From positions 62,001 through 126,000 of the forward strand of contig JBFWWP010000016.1 in assembly GCA_050246115.1 (NCBI GenBank): 64,000 nt of DNA. The letters run 5' to 3'. Every line of letters starts with the position of its first letter. Positions within the stretch are counted from its first letter, which is position 1. The position numbers were made by a program, and so were the translations under genes. Positions 25,493-36,948 of the stretch are shown in pieces. Source of the stretch: JBFWWP01 sp050246115 (lineage in GTDB: Bacteria > Planctomycetota > UBA8108 > UBA1146 > JAJFFE01). The notes under the pieces are model-generated. The model saw only the letters and a list, made by a program, of their open reading frames with translations, ran no database searches and was not told the origin of the DNA.

Positions 25493-27163
25493 ATGAGTTT
25501 CTACGGCGACCTGAAGAGTATCCACCTTGCGGATCTACTCCAGAACTTCGAGGCACACGGTCTGACCGGGACGTTGAGCCTGAGTGGATCGAAGGGCGCC
25601 GCGCACGTTTACCTGCAGCGCGGACGGATCTCGATGCTCGCCGCCGACAACCGTCCACTCCTCATGACGACCCTCGAACGACAAGGCATCCTGCCGACCG
25701 CCGTCATGCGCCAGGCGCGAGCGAAGCGCCGGGGAACGGGCAAGTCGCTCGGCGAGATGTTGGTACAGAACCGCATCGTCGCCGAGGATGAACTTCGCGC
25801 TTCGGCGCTGACGATCCTGACGGAAGACCTCTGTGACCTGGTCGCCACCGCCGACGGTGAGTTCAAATTCAAGGAGGGGAAGCCGCCGTCACGAATCTTC
25901 GATCCGGAGGAGCGGCGATTCGATTTCGCCCTTCCCGTGGGACCGTTGCTTCTCGAGGCCGCCCGGCGCTCGGACGAGTGGGATCGGATCCGCAAGGAAG
26001 TGCCCTCCGACGCGGTCTATTTCGTGCGCTGTCATGGCGTCGACCCGCCGACCGAACTCGAGGGCGAGCCGCTCGCGGTCGGGCTGCTCGAGGCCGCGGA
26101 CGGTACCCGCAACGCCCGGGAACTGGTCGAGGTGTTTCCGCGCCAGCGTTTCGCGGCGTACCAGGTCCTTGCGCACTTGGTGCGAGCGCGCTGTTTGCGT
26201 TCGATCGAGGTCGAGGATCTCATCGAGTTGGCCAATCGTTTCGCGAGCGAGGATCCGCAGCGCGCTTCCGAGTTGGTCCGCAGTGGCTTGGAGGCGAACC
26301 CGCACCATCGCAAGCTGCTTACGCTACAGGCCGCCTTGTCCGAGCAGCTCGGCGATCCGGGGGCGGCGGCCGCGGCGCTCAAGCTTCTCGCTCACCTCAG
26401 CCGGGATGGCGACGACTCCGCGTCGGGACGATCCGCGCTCGATCAAGCCAAGCGGCTCACCCCGCAAGACCCGTCGGTCTGGGAGCGCAGCATGGCCTTG
26501 GCCCTGACCGAGGGCCGACGGGTCGATGCCGTCGCGGATGGGCTCGAACTGGTGCGCCTCTATCGCGAGCCGGGGCTGCACTCCAAGGCGCGGGAAGTGC
26601 TCGACCGCCTGCGCGCGGATGCACCCGACGACACCGACTTGTGTCGCGAGCACGCGCGGACGCTGGTCGACTGCGGCGAAGCGCGAGAGGCCGTGCGGTC
26701 TCTGCACCGGGTGGCCAAAGTTCTCGTCGGTCGCGAAGAGTACCGCGGCGCGCGATCGTGCTACGAGGAGATCCTCGGCATCGCGCCCGCCGATGAGGAG
26801 GCGAGACGCTCGATCGAGCTGATCGAGTCGGAGGCGTTCGTGATCCGCAAGGTCCGGCGCCGTCAGTTCGTTCGCCGCGTAGCCGCGGGCACGGTGATCG
26901 CGGCCTGCGGTATCCTCACCGTGCTGGAGGTGCGGGCGCGCGCGGACTACGCGCACGCCGAGATGCAGATCAGCGAGCGTCTCTTGATCGAGAAGCAGCG
27001 CTACCGCGAGGCCGTCTACGAGTACCTCGAAGTCGTGCAGAGAAATCCCCTCAGCGCTACGAGTCTGCTCGACGTTCCTCGTCGCGTGCGCGACCTCGAG
27101 TCGAAGGCCGATCGACACGACCGCGAGACCACCAGCCGTCGCCCCCCGACCCCGGGCGGGTAG
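25493..27163 (+). CDS. DUF4388 protein with TPR-like repeats and a membrane segment
   Basis: 556 residues from an ATG at 25493. Residues 1-100 fit the DUF4388 (PatA N-terminal-like) module: FYGDLKSIHLADLLQNFEAHGLTGTLSLSG and a KGAAHVYLQRGRISMLAA strand. Residues 100-230 are a second globular part with a winged-helix-like character (RNARELVEVFPRQRFAAYQVLAHLVRARCL). Residues about 235-450 are helical TPR-like units. A membrane helix lies near 465-485 (VAAGTVIAACGILTVLEV), followed by more helical repeat. DUF4388 proteins are linked to signalling and motility regulation in some bacteria. The exact role here is unknown. Confidence 0.75.
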   Translation: MSFYGDLKSIHLADLLQNFEAHGLTGTLSLSGSKGAAHVYLQRGRISMLAADNRPLLMTTLERQGILPTAVMRQARAKRRGTGKSLGEMLVQNRIVAEDELRASALTILTEDLCDLVATADGEFKFKEGKPPSRIFDPEERRFDFALPVGPLLLEAARRSDEWDRIRKEVPSDAVYFVRCHGVDPPTELEGEPLAVGLLEAADGTRNARELVEVFPRQRFAAYQVLAHLVRARCLRSIEVEDLIELANRFASEDPQRASELVRSGLEANPHHRKLLTLQAALSEQLGDPGAAAAALKLLAHLSRDGDDSASGRSALDQAKRLTPQDPSVWERSMALALTEGRRVDAVADGLELVRLYREPGLHSKAREVLDRLRADAPDDTDLCREHARTLVDCGEAREAVRSLHRVAKVLVGREEYRGARSCYEEILGIAPADEEARRSIELIESEAFVIRKVRRRQFVRRVAAGTVIAACGILTVLEVRARADYAHAEMQISERLLIEKQRYREAVYEYLEVVQRNPLSATSLLDVPRRVRDLESKADRHDRETTSRRPPTPGG

Positions 27164-27585
27164 CGCCGACCCGAAGCGTCCCGACCGTCCCGTCGCGAAC
27201 CCGAGAACTCCATCGACAACGCCAAGAACGTTGCCCCGGCGTCCCGCTGGCCGCGACATCGTCGGCACCGCCGAGGCGGCCGACAGAATCTTCTTGCGCC
27301 AACCGGACCCGGCGTCAGACTGACTGTCGCACCAACTCGAGGCACGGGGTGGACTCTCGCCCAGTCTGGGTCGCAGCGCGTTCGGCGCGCGCACGCCTGC
27401 CTTCGGGTCTTCGCTCGCGGCTCGCGGCTCAACGACTCGTCAACGCGCTTGATTCAGGGCTCGTCTTGCACCGGTTCCAAGTCGAATTCGTTTGTTCTCG
27501 AGGGGCTTCTCGACGAAGCTCGGTCGCCTGTGGAAGCAATGCGGGTGGGTGGGTTTCAAGTTCCCGCCCTAGGAAGGGTTCGACC
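27164..27585. other. gene-free region before a dockerin-type gene
   Basis: 422 bases without a gene. It contains GCGCTTGATTCAGGGCT (about 27449-27465), a motif that recurs in the same orientation before the VCBS/dockerin gene near 55194-55210. Confidence 0.4.
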
Positions 27586-28395
27586 ATGCGAGTTGTGTGG
27601 CTTGCACCGTTCGTTTCACTAGGTCTTCTCGGAGCGGTCTCCGCCCAGAACCCCAACTTCGTGTTCAACGTTTCGGATGGGGAGGGCGCGACCGGATCCC
27701 CGGTCCAGGTTCAGGTGTCTATCGACGTCACGGGACCTGCGGGGCTGCGGGCGTTCGTGGTGCCGGTTTGCCACGACCCCGCGTTCGCCAGCCTGCTCAC
27801 CGTCGAGATCGGGGCCTCGATCGAGTCGATCGAGCCCGTGGTGTTTGCGTCGATCCAGCAGCAGATGGGACCGGCGTACGGCTTCTCGGTGTCGGTCATA
27901 ACCGACCATCCGCCCGGAACTCCGAACGCACTCCCCGTTGGAGGCGGGTACCAAGTCGCGGTCGCTACCTACATGCTGCTCGCCCCGGGTACCTCACCTT
28001 TGAACCTCTGCGCGGGTACCCTACCCGCGCCGGGCGGCTTCTACGACCCCTGGGTCTTGGACGAACTCGGTTCCGAGAGCACGCCGCAGACCTTCGGCGG
28101 AAGTCTCACGGCCACCCCGAGCTCGCCGCTGTTCGTTCGCGGCGATGCCAACGGGGATAGCCACGTGGACCTCGGCGACGCCATTTTCGTTCTCACCTAC
28201 CTGTTCTTGTCTGGGCCGGCCTCGTGCCTCGTTGCCCTCGACGCGAACGACTCGGGGAGCGTCAACGTGGCGGACGCCACGACTTTGCTCGGCTACCTAT
28301 TCACGAGTGGGACGGTCCCGCCGGCGCCGTTCCCGAACTGCGGCCTCGCTCCGGGATCCGCGTTGACTTGTTCCGCACAGCCGATCTGTCCTTAG
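27586..28395 (+). CDS. secreted dockerin-type protein with cohesin-like N-terminal domain
   Basis: 269 residues from an ATG at 27586 behind AGGAAGGG. A signal peptide (RVVWLAPFVSLGLLGAVSA) is followed by a beta-rich domain of about 165 residues whose pattern (SPVQVQVSIDVTGPAGLRAFVVPVCHDPAFASLL) recalls cohesin domains. Residues about 185-245 are a dockerin-like duplication: FVRGDANGDSHVDLGDAIFVLTYLF and VALDANDSGSVNVADATTLLGYLF, with Asp/Asn calcium positions kept. The C-terminus is CSAQPICP. The TAG stop is formed by TA of the element target site and the first G of the 179-bp element. Confidence 0.85.
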   Translation: MRVVWLAPFVSLGLLGAVSAQNPNFVFNVSDGEGATGSPVQVQVSIDVTGPAGLRAFVVPVCHDPAFASLLTVEIGASIESIEPVVFASIQQQMGPAYGFSVSVITDHPPGTPNALPVGGGYQVAVATYMLLAPGTSPLNLCAGTLPAPGGFYDPWVLDELGSESTPQTFGGSLTATPSSPLFVRGDANGDSHVDLGDAIFVLTYLFLSGPASCLVALDANDSGSVNVADATTLLGYLFTSGTVPPAPFPNCGLAPGSALTCSAQPICP

Positions 28396-28573
28396 GAGTC
28401 GCCCACGAATGACTTCGACATCTTGCCGTCGATTTGGGTCAGGTGCGGCCGCTCCGGAAAGCTCGGAACCGGAGGCGTAGCCTTGGTTCCGGTGAGGATT
28501 TCGAGGTTTTCGGATCGGTCGAAGATGGCCCGAAGCGACGAGCAAGAGGGTGAAGTTATTCTTGGGCGACTCC
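28395..28573 (+). mobile_element. 179-bp MITE-like palindromic element, copy 2
   Basis: Same length and orientation as copies 1 and 3; about six differences from copy 3. It begins GGAGTCGCCCACGAATGACT and ends with the complementary arm GGGCGACTCC. Flanks are TTA (28392-28394) and TAA (28574-28576), so here the 3-bp repeat is not exact. Its first base completes the TAG stop of the dockerin gene. Confidence 0.9.
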
Positions 28574-28802
28574 TAAGTCCGCGAGTTCACGGCGTGGGGT
28601 GAGGGTAGAGTAGCCTTCGGCGGCCCGGACGACGACTCTGGGACGTTGCACGGTCGTTGGCAAACCGGCTCCGCTTGGTCGCAGTCGAGCGACCGCGGAT
28701 GTCTCTGCGCGTCCTTGGTTCGGCGCGACAAGGCGGTGCCGGTACAGTATGCTACCGGACCCTCCCACCCTCGTAGGGTAGGGAGCGCACCGGAGGAGTC
28801 TC
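28574..28802 (+). promoter_or_regulatory. moaA leader with two small inverted repeats
   Basis: CCGGTA (28739-28744) and TACCGG (28753-28758) form an inverted repeat, followed by CTCCCACCCT and AGGGTAGGGAG (about 28762-28784) just before the GGAGGA ribosome site. Either could regulate moaA. The pattern does not match the Moco riboswitch as I know it. Confidence 0.35.
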
Positions 28803-29792
28803 ATGCCGATCGACCGTTTCGACCGCGAGATCAACTACCTGCGCATCTCCGTGATCGACCGTTGCAATCTACGCTGCACCTATTGCATGCCGCTCGAGGG
28901 CCTGCAGTTTGCCCCGAAGCCGGAACTTCTCACGCCGGACGAGATCGGGCGCTTGGTCCAGGCGGCAGTAGCAGCGGGGTTCAAGAAGTTTCGCCTCACC
29001 GGGGGCGAACCGACCCTCCGCGCCGACCTCGCCGAGATCGTGCGCCGCATTCGGGCGGTCCCAGGGGTCGATGAACTCGCCATGACCACCAATGGGATCT
29101 TGCTCCCGCAAATGGCGTTCACGCTGGCAGAGGCCGGCCTCACGCGCGTCAACATCCACATCGATACACTGAACGATCTCCGGGCGCGCCAGATCATGCG
29201 CTTCACCGATCTCGCGAAAGTGTGGGCTGGGATCGAGGCCGCGGAAGCCGCCGGGCTGACTCCCCTCAAGCTCAACACCGTAGTCGTCAAGGGCGTGAAC
29301 GATTCGGAAGATGTGCTCGCACTAGCGGCCCGCACGCTCGAGCATCCGTGGCACGTGCGCTTCATCGAACTCATGCCGTTAGGGGGCGGCGAGAGCGCCC
29401 GGTTCGCGAAGGAGAACTTCGTCTCGAACCAGATCGTGATGCACCGCCTCGAGCGGGCGTTCGGTGCGCTCGAGCCGTTGCCGAGCCAGAACCCGTCCGA
29501 CGAGTCGCGGAACTACCGAATCCCGGGAGCGCCGGGGGTCCTTGGCTTCATCAGTCCGGTGAGTGAACCGTTCTGCGGTACCTGTAACCGCATGCGCATC
29601 ACCGCGACCGGCAAGTTCCACCTGTGCCTGCTCCACGATCAAGAGATCGACGTGCGTGAGGTGTTGCGAAGCGGCGGAGAGGAAGCCTTGCGCGAATTGC
29701 TGGTGTTCGCTGTCGGTCAGAAGCCGTCAGGGCATGATCTCGCACAGGGTATCTCGACCGAGATTCGGTCCATGTACCATCTTGGGGGCTGA
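28803..29792 (+). CDS. moaA: GTP 3',8-cyclase
   Basis: 329 residues. Radical-SAM enzyme that, with MoaC, turns GTP into cyclic pyranopterin monophosphate, the first step of molybdenum-cofactor synthesis. The N-terminal [4Fe-4S] cysteines are C21, C25 and C28 (CNLRCTYC). The C-terminal cluster set is FCGTCNRMRITATGKFHLCL. The chain ends in MYHLGG, the Gly-Gly tail required for activity. GGAGGA lies five bases before the ATG. moaD-moaE are at 12.3-12.9 kb; moaC and moaB/mogA are not in the window. Confidence 0.96.
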   Translation: MPIDRFDREINYLRISVIDRCNLRCTYCMPLEGLQFAPKPELLTPDEIGRLVQAAVAAGFKKFRLTGGEPTLRADLAEIVRRIRAVPGVDELAMTTNGILLPQMAFTLAEAGLTRVNIHIDTLNDLRARQIMRFTDLAKVWAGIEAAEAAGLTPLKLNTVVVKGVNDSEDVLALAARTLEHPWHVRFIELMPLGGGESARFAKENFVSNQIVMHRLERAFGALEPLPSQNPSDESRNYRIPGAPGVLGFISPVSEPFCGTCNRMRITATGKFHLCLLHDQEIDVREVLRSGGEEALRELLVFAVGQKPSGHDLAQGISTEIRSMYHLGG

Positions 29793-29949
29793 TCCGACTT
29801 CGTGGTCCGCTCCGTAGCTACGGCGACCTACTCGGCAGCCCTCCACGCCGCTGACGGTGTTGCTCCGCTGACTGTGTTGCTCCGCTTCGCTGCACTTCCT
29901 TCGAGCTGGCGGAGGCTGCGTCCCGTGGCCACGCCCACCGAACGACTCA

Positions 29950-30128
29950 GGAGTCGCCCAAGAATAACTTCGACATCTTGCCGTCGATTTGGGTCAGATT
30001 CGGCCGATCCGGAAAGCTCGGAACCGGAGGCGTAGCCTTAGTTCCGGTGAGGATTTCGAGGTTTTCGGATCGGTCGAAGATGGCCCGAAGCGACGAGCAA
30101 GAGGGTGAAGTTATTCTTGGGCGACTCC
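29950..30128 (+). mobile_element. 179-bp MITE-like palindromic element, copy 3
   Basis: The cleanest copy: 22-bp perfect terminal inverted repeats starting GGAGTCGCCCAAGAATAACT, and direct TCA repeats at 29947-29949 and 30129-30131. The right TCA is the TGA stop (minus strand) of the EEP-like gene. The flanks read GAC-TCA on the left and TCA-GTC on the right, so the empty site would have been the palindrome GACTCAGTC. It lies between convergent genes. Confidence 0.92.
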
Positions 30129-31103
30129 TCAGTCGCGGCGCGTCAACACCGACAAGACCGGCCGGGACAGCGCGCACGTCGTCCAAGGACTGCTCCACTC
30201 GGCGACACGCCACGACCGGTCGGCCCACACGTGGTCGTGTTCCCACAAGGGGAGCGGCATCGGGAAACTCGCCCTCGGTCCGGCACCTGCGCTTTCGTAG
30301 GCATTCTGGAGGTGAGCGCGCACGCGATCGAAGCCCGCGGCCTGGCGCGGCACGCGGAATCCGCCCGTGAGCACCGCGGGACGCTTGCACTCCGCGAGCG
30401 CCTGCTCGATCACGCGAAAGGCGGCGTCGTGCGACTGCAGTACGTTCATTGCGAGGTCGGCCACCACCAGATCGAACTCGGCGTCCGTCGTCTCGATGCG
30501 GCACGTGGCAACGAACGACTCCGAGCCTTCGACGCGCTGCACTCGCGCGCCGGAGATCGAGCCGCGAACCAGCAGTGCGACGCGCTGATCCTCGCCCAAG
30601 GGCGCGAGCGTGTGTTCGGGTAGTTTATGACCCCACAGGACGGCATCGGTTGCGAGTGTCCCCGGCTGCAGGATCACTGCCACGTCAGGCGTTCGCTCCG
30701 CGACGGCCGTTGCAAGACGTTCGGTACCCAGACGCCCGGCGCCTACGTCCCAGACCAGGATGCGCACTGCCGCGGTTTCCTTGGCGTGGGCGCCGACCTC
30801 CCGTGGTTGCCAGGCGCCCCAGCCCAGCCAAGCCCCGAGCATCACCGCGAGCGTCCACTGGACCTTCGCCAGGCGCCGCTTGCCGATCTTCCACCACGCA
30901 AATCCGAGCGCGGCGCAGACCAGTGAAGCGAGTGGGAGCGGGACGCTGTAGTAGATGGCGGAGGCGCCAACGAAACGGTCGCGCACGGTCAGGCTGAGAG
31001 CGACCGCGACCGCGGAGACGATGAAGAACCCGTGGAGCAGCAAGTTGCGAGCGTGGCCTCGCCAAGTCGCAGTTTCGCTCGGTCGCTTCGGTGACTGTGA
31101 CAT
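30129..31103 (-). CDS. membrane protein with degenerate endonuclease/exonuclease/phosphatase-like domain
   Basis: 324 residues from an ATG at 31103. Residues 1-100 contain three hydrophobic segments (NLLLHGFFIVSAVAVALSL, IYYSVPLPLASLVCAALGFAWW, VQWTLAVMLGAWLGWGAW). The rest has the strand order of the EEP fold: AAVRILVWDVGAG, TPDVAVILQPG, FDLVVADLAMN, RPAVLTGGFRVP and HDHVWADRSW. The usual metal and catalytic residues are altered: the Glu of the QE motif is absent and GDFN reads TGGFRVP, so catalysis is doubtful. Its TGA stop is the target-site copy of element copy 3. Confidence 0.7.
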   Translation of the reverse strand: MSQSPKRPSETATWRGHARNLLLHGFFIVSAVAVALSLTVRDRFVGASAIYYSVPLPLASLVCAALGFAWWKIGKRRLAKVQWTLAVMLGAWLGWGAWQPREVGAHAKETAAVRILVWDVGAGRLGTERLATAVAERTPDVAVILQPGTLATDAVLWGHKLPEHTLAPLGEDQRVALLVRGSISGARVQRVEGSESFVATCRIETTDAEFDLVVADLAMNVLQSHDAAFRVIEQALAECKRPAVLTGGFRVPRQAAGFDRVRAHLQNAYESAGAGPRASFPMPLPLWEHDHVWADRSWRVAEWSSPWTTCALSRPVLSVLTRRD

Positions 31104-31516
31104 GGCAAACTCCGAACCTCGAATGGGGTGCCGTGACCGCAACGCGCCCATCGTTATCGGCGCGGAGACCGAGAGTTCGTGAGCCTGGTGCAGGGAGTGG
31201 CGGCGCTGTCGCGAGCTGAGCGCGAGAGTCGGGGCCGATAACCAGAGATCAGCGGGAGTCGACTCACCGCGTGACTCGGGCGGCATGGGGAGCGTGTAGC
31301 GCAGGCGGGTGGCCCAGCGTCCGTTGGCATCCGGGAAACGGCGTCGAGGTCTGCGGAGGATTTCGGACGAGAACTTTGCGCTTCAAAGTTTGTAGGCAGA
31401 AACCAAGACCCCTCGGACCGAGTGGACGACGTTGGAACGCTGGGACCCCCCTGCGGCGAAAAACATCTGCGACTCTGCGGCACGCGATCTCGTGGGGTCG
31501 AACCCGTTCGAGCCTG
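31104..31516. other. gene-free region
   Basis: 413 bases between two minus-strand genes. I see no gene, repeat or tRNA. It should contain the promoter of the EEP-like gene. Confidence 0.35.
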
Positions 31517-31882
31517 CTACTTCTCGTGATCGCGCACGGCCTGGATGAGTGCCTCCATGTGGCTGAGGTAGCGTTCGAGCGCGCTGCGCCCAGACACCGT
31601 CAGCTTGAACTCCGTCTTGGGTGTTCGGCCCTCGAAGGACTTCTTGCACTCCACGTAGCCAGCGTCCTCGAGCTTGCGGGCATGGACGCTCAGGTTGCCA
31701 TCGGTGGCCTCGACGAGCGTTCTCAAGTCGCGGAAGCTCAGGGAGTCGGCGACCGCCAGCGAACTCAGGATCGCTAGGCGCAGCCGCTCGTGGATCACAC
31801 GATCCAACGGTGGTGCTACCCGCGGATCCGTGGCCTTGACCTTCGTCGCACGGGACTTGCGAGCCGCACTCTCTTTAGCCAC
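31517..31882 (-). CDS. winged-helix transcriptional regulator
   Basis: 121 residues from a GTG at 31882. After a basic N-terminus comes one winged-helix domain: IHERLRLAILSSLAVADSLSFRDLRTLVEATDGNLSVHARKLEDAGYVECKK with a wing and FKLTVSGRSALERYLSHMEALI. This fits the HTH_34 type (MarR/PadR-like single-domain repressors). It overlaps the upstream membrane-protein gene by 8 bases; such regulators are often coded with a membrane protein they control, so autoregulation of the pair is likely. Confidence 0.85.
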   Translation of the reverse strand: MAKESAARKSRATKVKATDPRVAPPLDRVIHERLRLAILSSLAVADSLSFRDLRTLVEATDGNLSVHARKLEDAGYVECKKSFEGRTPKTEFKLTVSGRSALERYLSHMEALIQAVRDHEK

Positions 31883-32489
31883 CGTGCCTCCTCGCGAGCA
31901 CGAGGCCAAAGAGCACGTGCAGACCACCGAAGCCGACCGCCAGAAACCAGTTGCCGACCTCGATCGGGACGAACGCTGCGATCGATCCGAGTACCATGAA
32001 GCTGAGCCCCATCACCGGGACCAAAGGAATCGAGAAGGCCCCCCCCGTGATGACACCGACGCCGTAGAGGAGCAGCCATGCGCCCGGGAGCAGCTCAGGG
32101 TTGCCGGCACGCCACAAGGCTGCGGTGAAGCACGCCGCCGCGGCGAGCGGTGGGACGAGTCCCATCGCGAAGCGCTTGCCGGCCCCGCCGAAGATGGGCT
32201 GCCTGACTCGTCTGGCCTTCGCGACCAGACACACCGTTCCCAACGCCACTCCGACGAAGCCGATCCCGAGCCACGTTTCGAACCAGGCCCACACGCTGCT
32301 CTGCCGAGCCGCCACGAACGCACCCGTGGTGGCTACACATCCCATCGCCACGGAGCCCCAGCCTGGGACCGCCGTGAAAGACGCCGACCGCTCCATGGCT
32401 CGTCGGATGAACAACAGGTTGTCCGCCGCATGCGCGTGGAGCGAGATGGGCTCGGCGGCCTCGACTTGGGTGCGTGCTGGGACCGTCAT
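31875..32489 (-). CDS. membrane protein co-coded with the winged-helix regulator
   Basis: 204 residues from an ATG at 32489. The first 35 residues are soluble (RTQVEAAEPISLHAHAADNLLFIRRAMERS), then come six hydrophobic segments, ending in FGGLHVLFGLVLARRHGG. The 'NLxxIRxxME' stretch followed by membrane helices is seen in proteins paired with HTH_34 regulators. No catalytic motif is visible. Function unknown. Confidence 0.75.
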   Translation of the reverse strand: MTVPARTQVEAAEPISLHAHAADNLLFIRRAMERSASFTAVPGWGSVAMGCVATTGAFVAARQSSVWAWFETWLGIGFVGVALGTVCLVAKARRVRQPIFGGAGKRFAMGLVPPLAAAACFTAALWRAGNPELLPGAWLLLYGVGVITGGAFSIPLVPVMGLSFMVLGSIAAFVPIEVGNWFLAVGFGGLHVLFGLVLARRHGG

Positions 32490-32623
32490 GGCCTCGGAGT
32501 GTAGTGTCACCGCGCCGGGTGTCAAGTACTTGGCTCTGCAAAGCGAGCGGGGTTGGCGTCGCGGGAAATCTTGCCGGCGCCTCCTGGGTTCTCTCGGCGG
32601 GTCGGATGTGCTCTGCTGGGCGC

Positions 32624-34036
32624 ATGGCTCTCATCCTTGCGCTCGACCAAGGCGGTCATGCGAGTCGCGCCCTCCTCTTCGACGCCGCTGGGCAAGAGCG
32701 GGCTCGTGCGGTGCGCGAGGTCGCGGTGCATCGTGAAGGCGATGACCGCGTGGAGCAAGACGCCGAAGAACTCGTGAGTTCGCTCGAGTCCGCAGCACGC
32801 GAAGTGCTTCGAAGTCCCGCGGTCGTTACCGGTGCCGGCCTTGCCACGCAGCGCTCGAGTATCGTGTGTTGGGATGCAACGACCGGTGAGGCGCTCGGGC
32901 CGGTGCTCAGCTGGCAGGATCGCCGCGCCGCGGAGTGGATGCGTACGCTCGCGCCGCCTGCGTCGACCATCCGTGAACGCACCGGCCTGTTTCCGTCGGC
33001 TCACTATGGAGCGAGCAAGCTGCGGTGGTGTCTCGATCACTGGCCGCGCGTCGGGGCTGCGGCGCGCTCGGGACGACTTGCTTGGGGCCCTTTGGCCGCC
33101 TTTCTCGCCTTTCGACTCACGGAGCGCACCGTTGGCGTCCCCGCGTGCGTGGACCCGGCGAACGCGTCGCGCACCTTGCTCTGGAACCTCCACACGCGCG
33201 ATTGGGACGACGAACTCCTCGCTCGCTTCGGACTGGAGCGGGCCGGCCTTCCCCGCTGCGTACCGACGACTCACGACCACGGCCCGCTCCGGGTCGCCCC
33301 GGCGACGCGCTTGCGGGTTCTCACGGGGGATCAGTCGGCGGCCCTCTACGCCTTCGGCGACCCGAGTCCCGAGAATCTGTACGTCAACCTCGGCACTGGA
33401 GCCTTCGCGCAGCGACCCTCGACCCCGGGCCTGACGCTGCCCGAGCGCCTCCCCGCGAGCGTCGTGCTCGAGGACCCGCGCGGAGTCGTGCAAGTCAGTG
33501 AGGGCGTCGTGAACGGAGCCGGTTCCGCGCTGGCCTGGCTCGCGAGCGAGTCGGGGACTGCGCTCGAGTCTTCACTCGCGCGGTGGCTCGAAGACGAAAC
33601 GGACCCGGCGCTCTTCCTCAACGGAATCGCCGGCTTGGGCTCGCCGTACTGGGTGCCCGACTACCCGAGCCGATTCGTGGGCTCTGTCACTCTGGCGGCA
33701 CGGACCGTGGGGCTCATCGAGAGCATTCTCTTTCTGCTGCGCGTGAACCTCGAAGAAATGAACGCTCGGATGCCGCCGCCGCGGAGAATCCTGTGCACCG
33801 GCGGGTTTGCCGGACTCGACGCGCTGTGCCAGCGCTTTGCCAACCTCGTCGGCATTCCTGTCGAGCGACCCGAGCAGGGCGAGGCCACGGCGCGCGGCGT
33901 GGCCTGGCTCACAACGGCTCGCACGGCGCCCTGGCCGAGCGAGCGCACCGACCGTTTCGATCCACGCACGGACTCCCGCCTCGAACAGCGCTACAGCGAG
34001 TGGCGCAAGTTGCTCGAGGCTTCGCTCCGGTCGTGA
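32624..34036 (+). CDS. FGGY-family carbohydrate kinase, glycerol kinase-like
   Basis: 470 residues from an ATG at 32624. The ATP-binding start LALDQGGHASRALLFDAAGQE parallels GlpK (DQGTTSSRAILFD) but has GHA in place of TTS. SWQDRRAAEWM matches the substrate-contact segment WQDRR of glycerol kinases. Later blocks are LTGDQSAALYAFG, YVNLGTGAF, and LCTGGFAGLDALCQRFANLVGIPVERPEQGEATARGVAW. It is somewhat shorter than GlpK (about 500). Glycerol is the best guess for substrate but another polyol cannot be excluded. A GlpD-like gene lies 10 kb downstream. Confidence 0.82.
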   Translation: MALILALDQGGHASRALLFDAAGQERARAVREVAVHREGDDRVEQDAEELVSSLESAAREVLRSPAVVTGAGLATQRSSIVCWDATTGEALGPVLSWQDRRAAEWMRTLAPPASTIRERTGLFPSAHYGASKLRWCLDHWPRVGAAARSGRLAWGPLAAFLAFRLTERTVGVPACVDPANASRTLLWNLHTRDWDDELLARFGLERAGLPRCVPTTHDHGPLRVAPATRLRVLTGDQSAALYAFGDPSPENLYVNLGTGAFAQRPSTPGLTLPERLPASVVLEDPRGVVQVSEGVVNGAGSALAWLASESGTALESSLARWLEDETDPALFLNGIAGLGSPYWVPDYPSRFVGSVTLAARTVGLIESILFLLRVNLEEMNARMPPPRRILCTGGFAGLDALCQRFANLVGIPVERPEQGEATARGVAWLTTARTAPWPSERTDRFDPRTDSRLEQRYSEWRKLLEASLRS

Positions 34037-34088
34037 CGCACCGCACTCCGCTTGACGACGAGACCTGCTTGGGTGTCTCGTGCGATCG

Positions 34089-36911
<2,823 letters not shown>

Positions 36912-36948
36912 CCCGGCGCTCTCGGTTGCAGGCAATCGGCAACGCGGC

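Noticed and set aside
28574..28802. Moco riboswitch before moaA
   Set aside because: Only two short inverted repeats are present; the conserved multi-helix core that I know for this class is not recognisable.
31480..31510. GGGTTCGACCCC-like T-arm of a tRNA
   Set aside because: The flanking bases do not form a five-pair T stem and no anticodon or acceptor arm fits.
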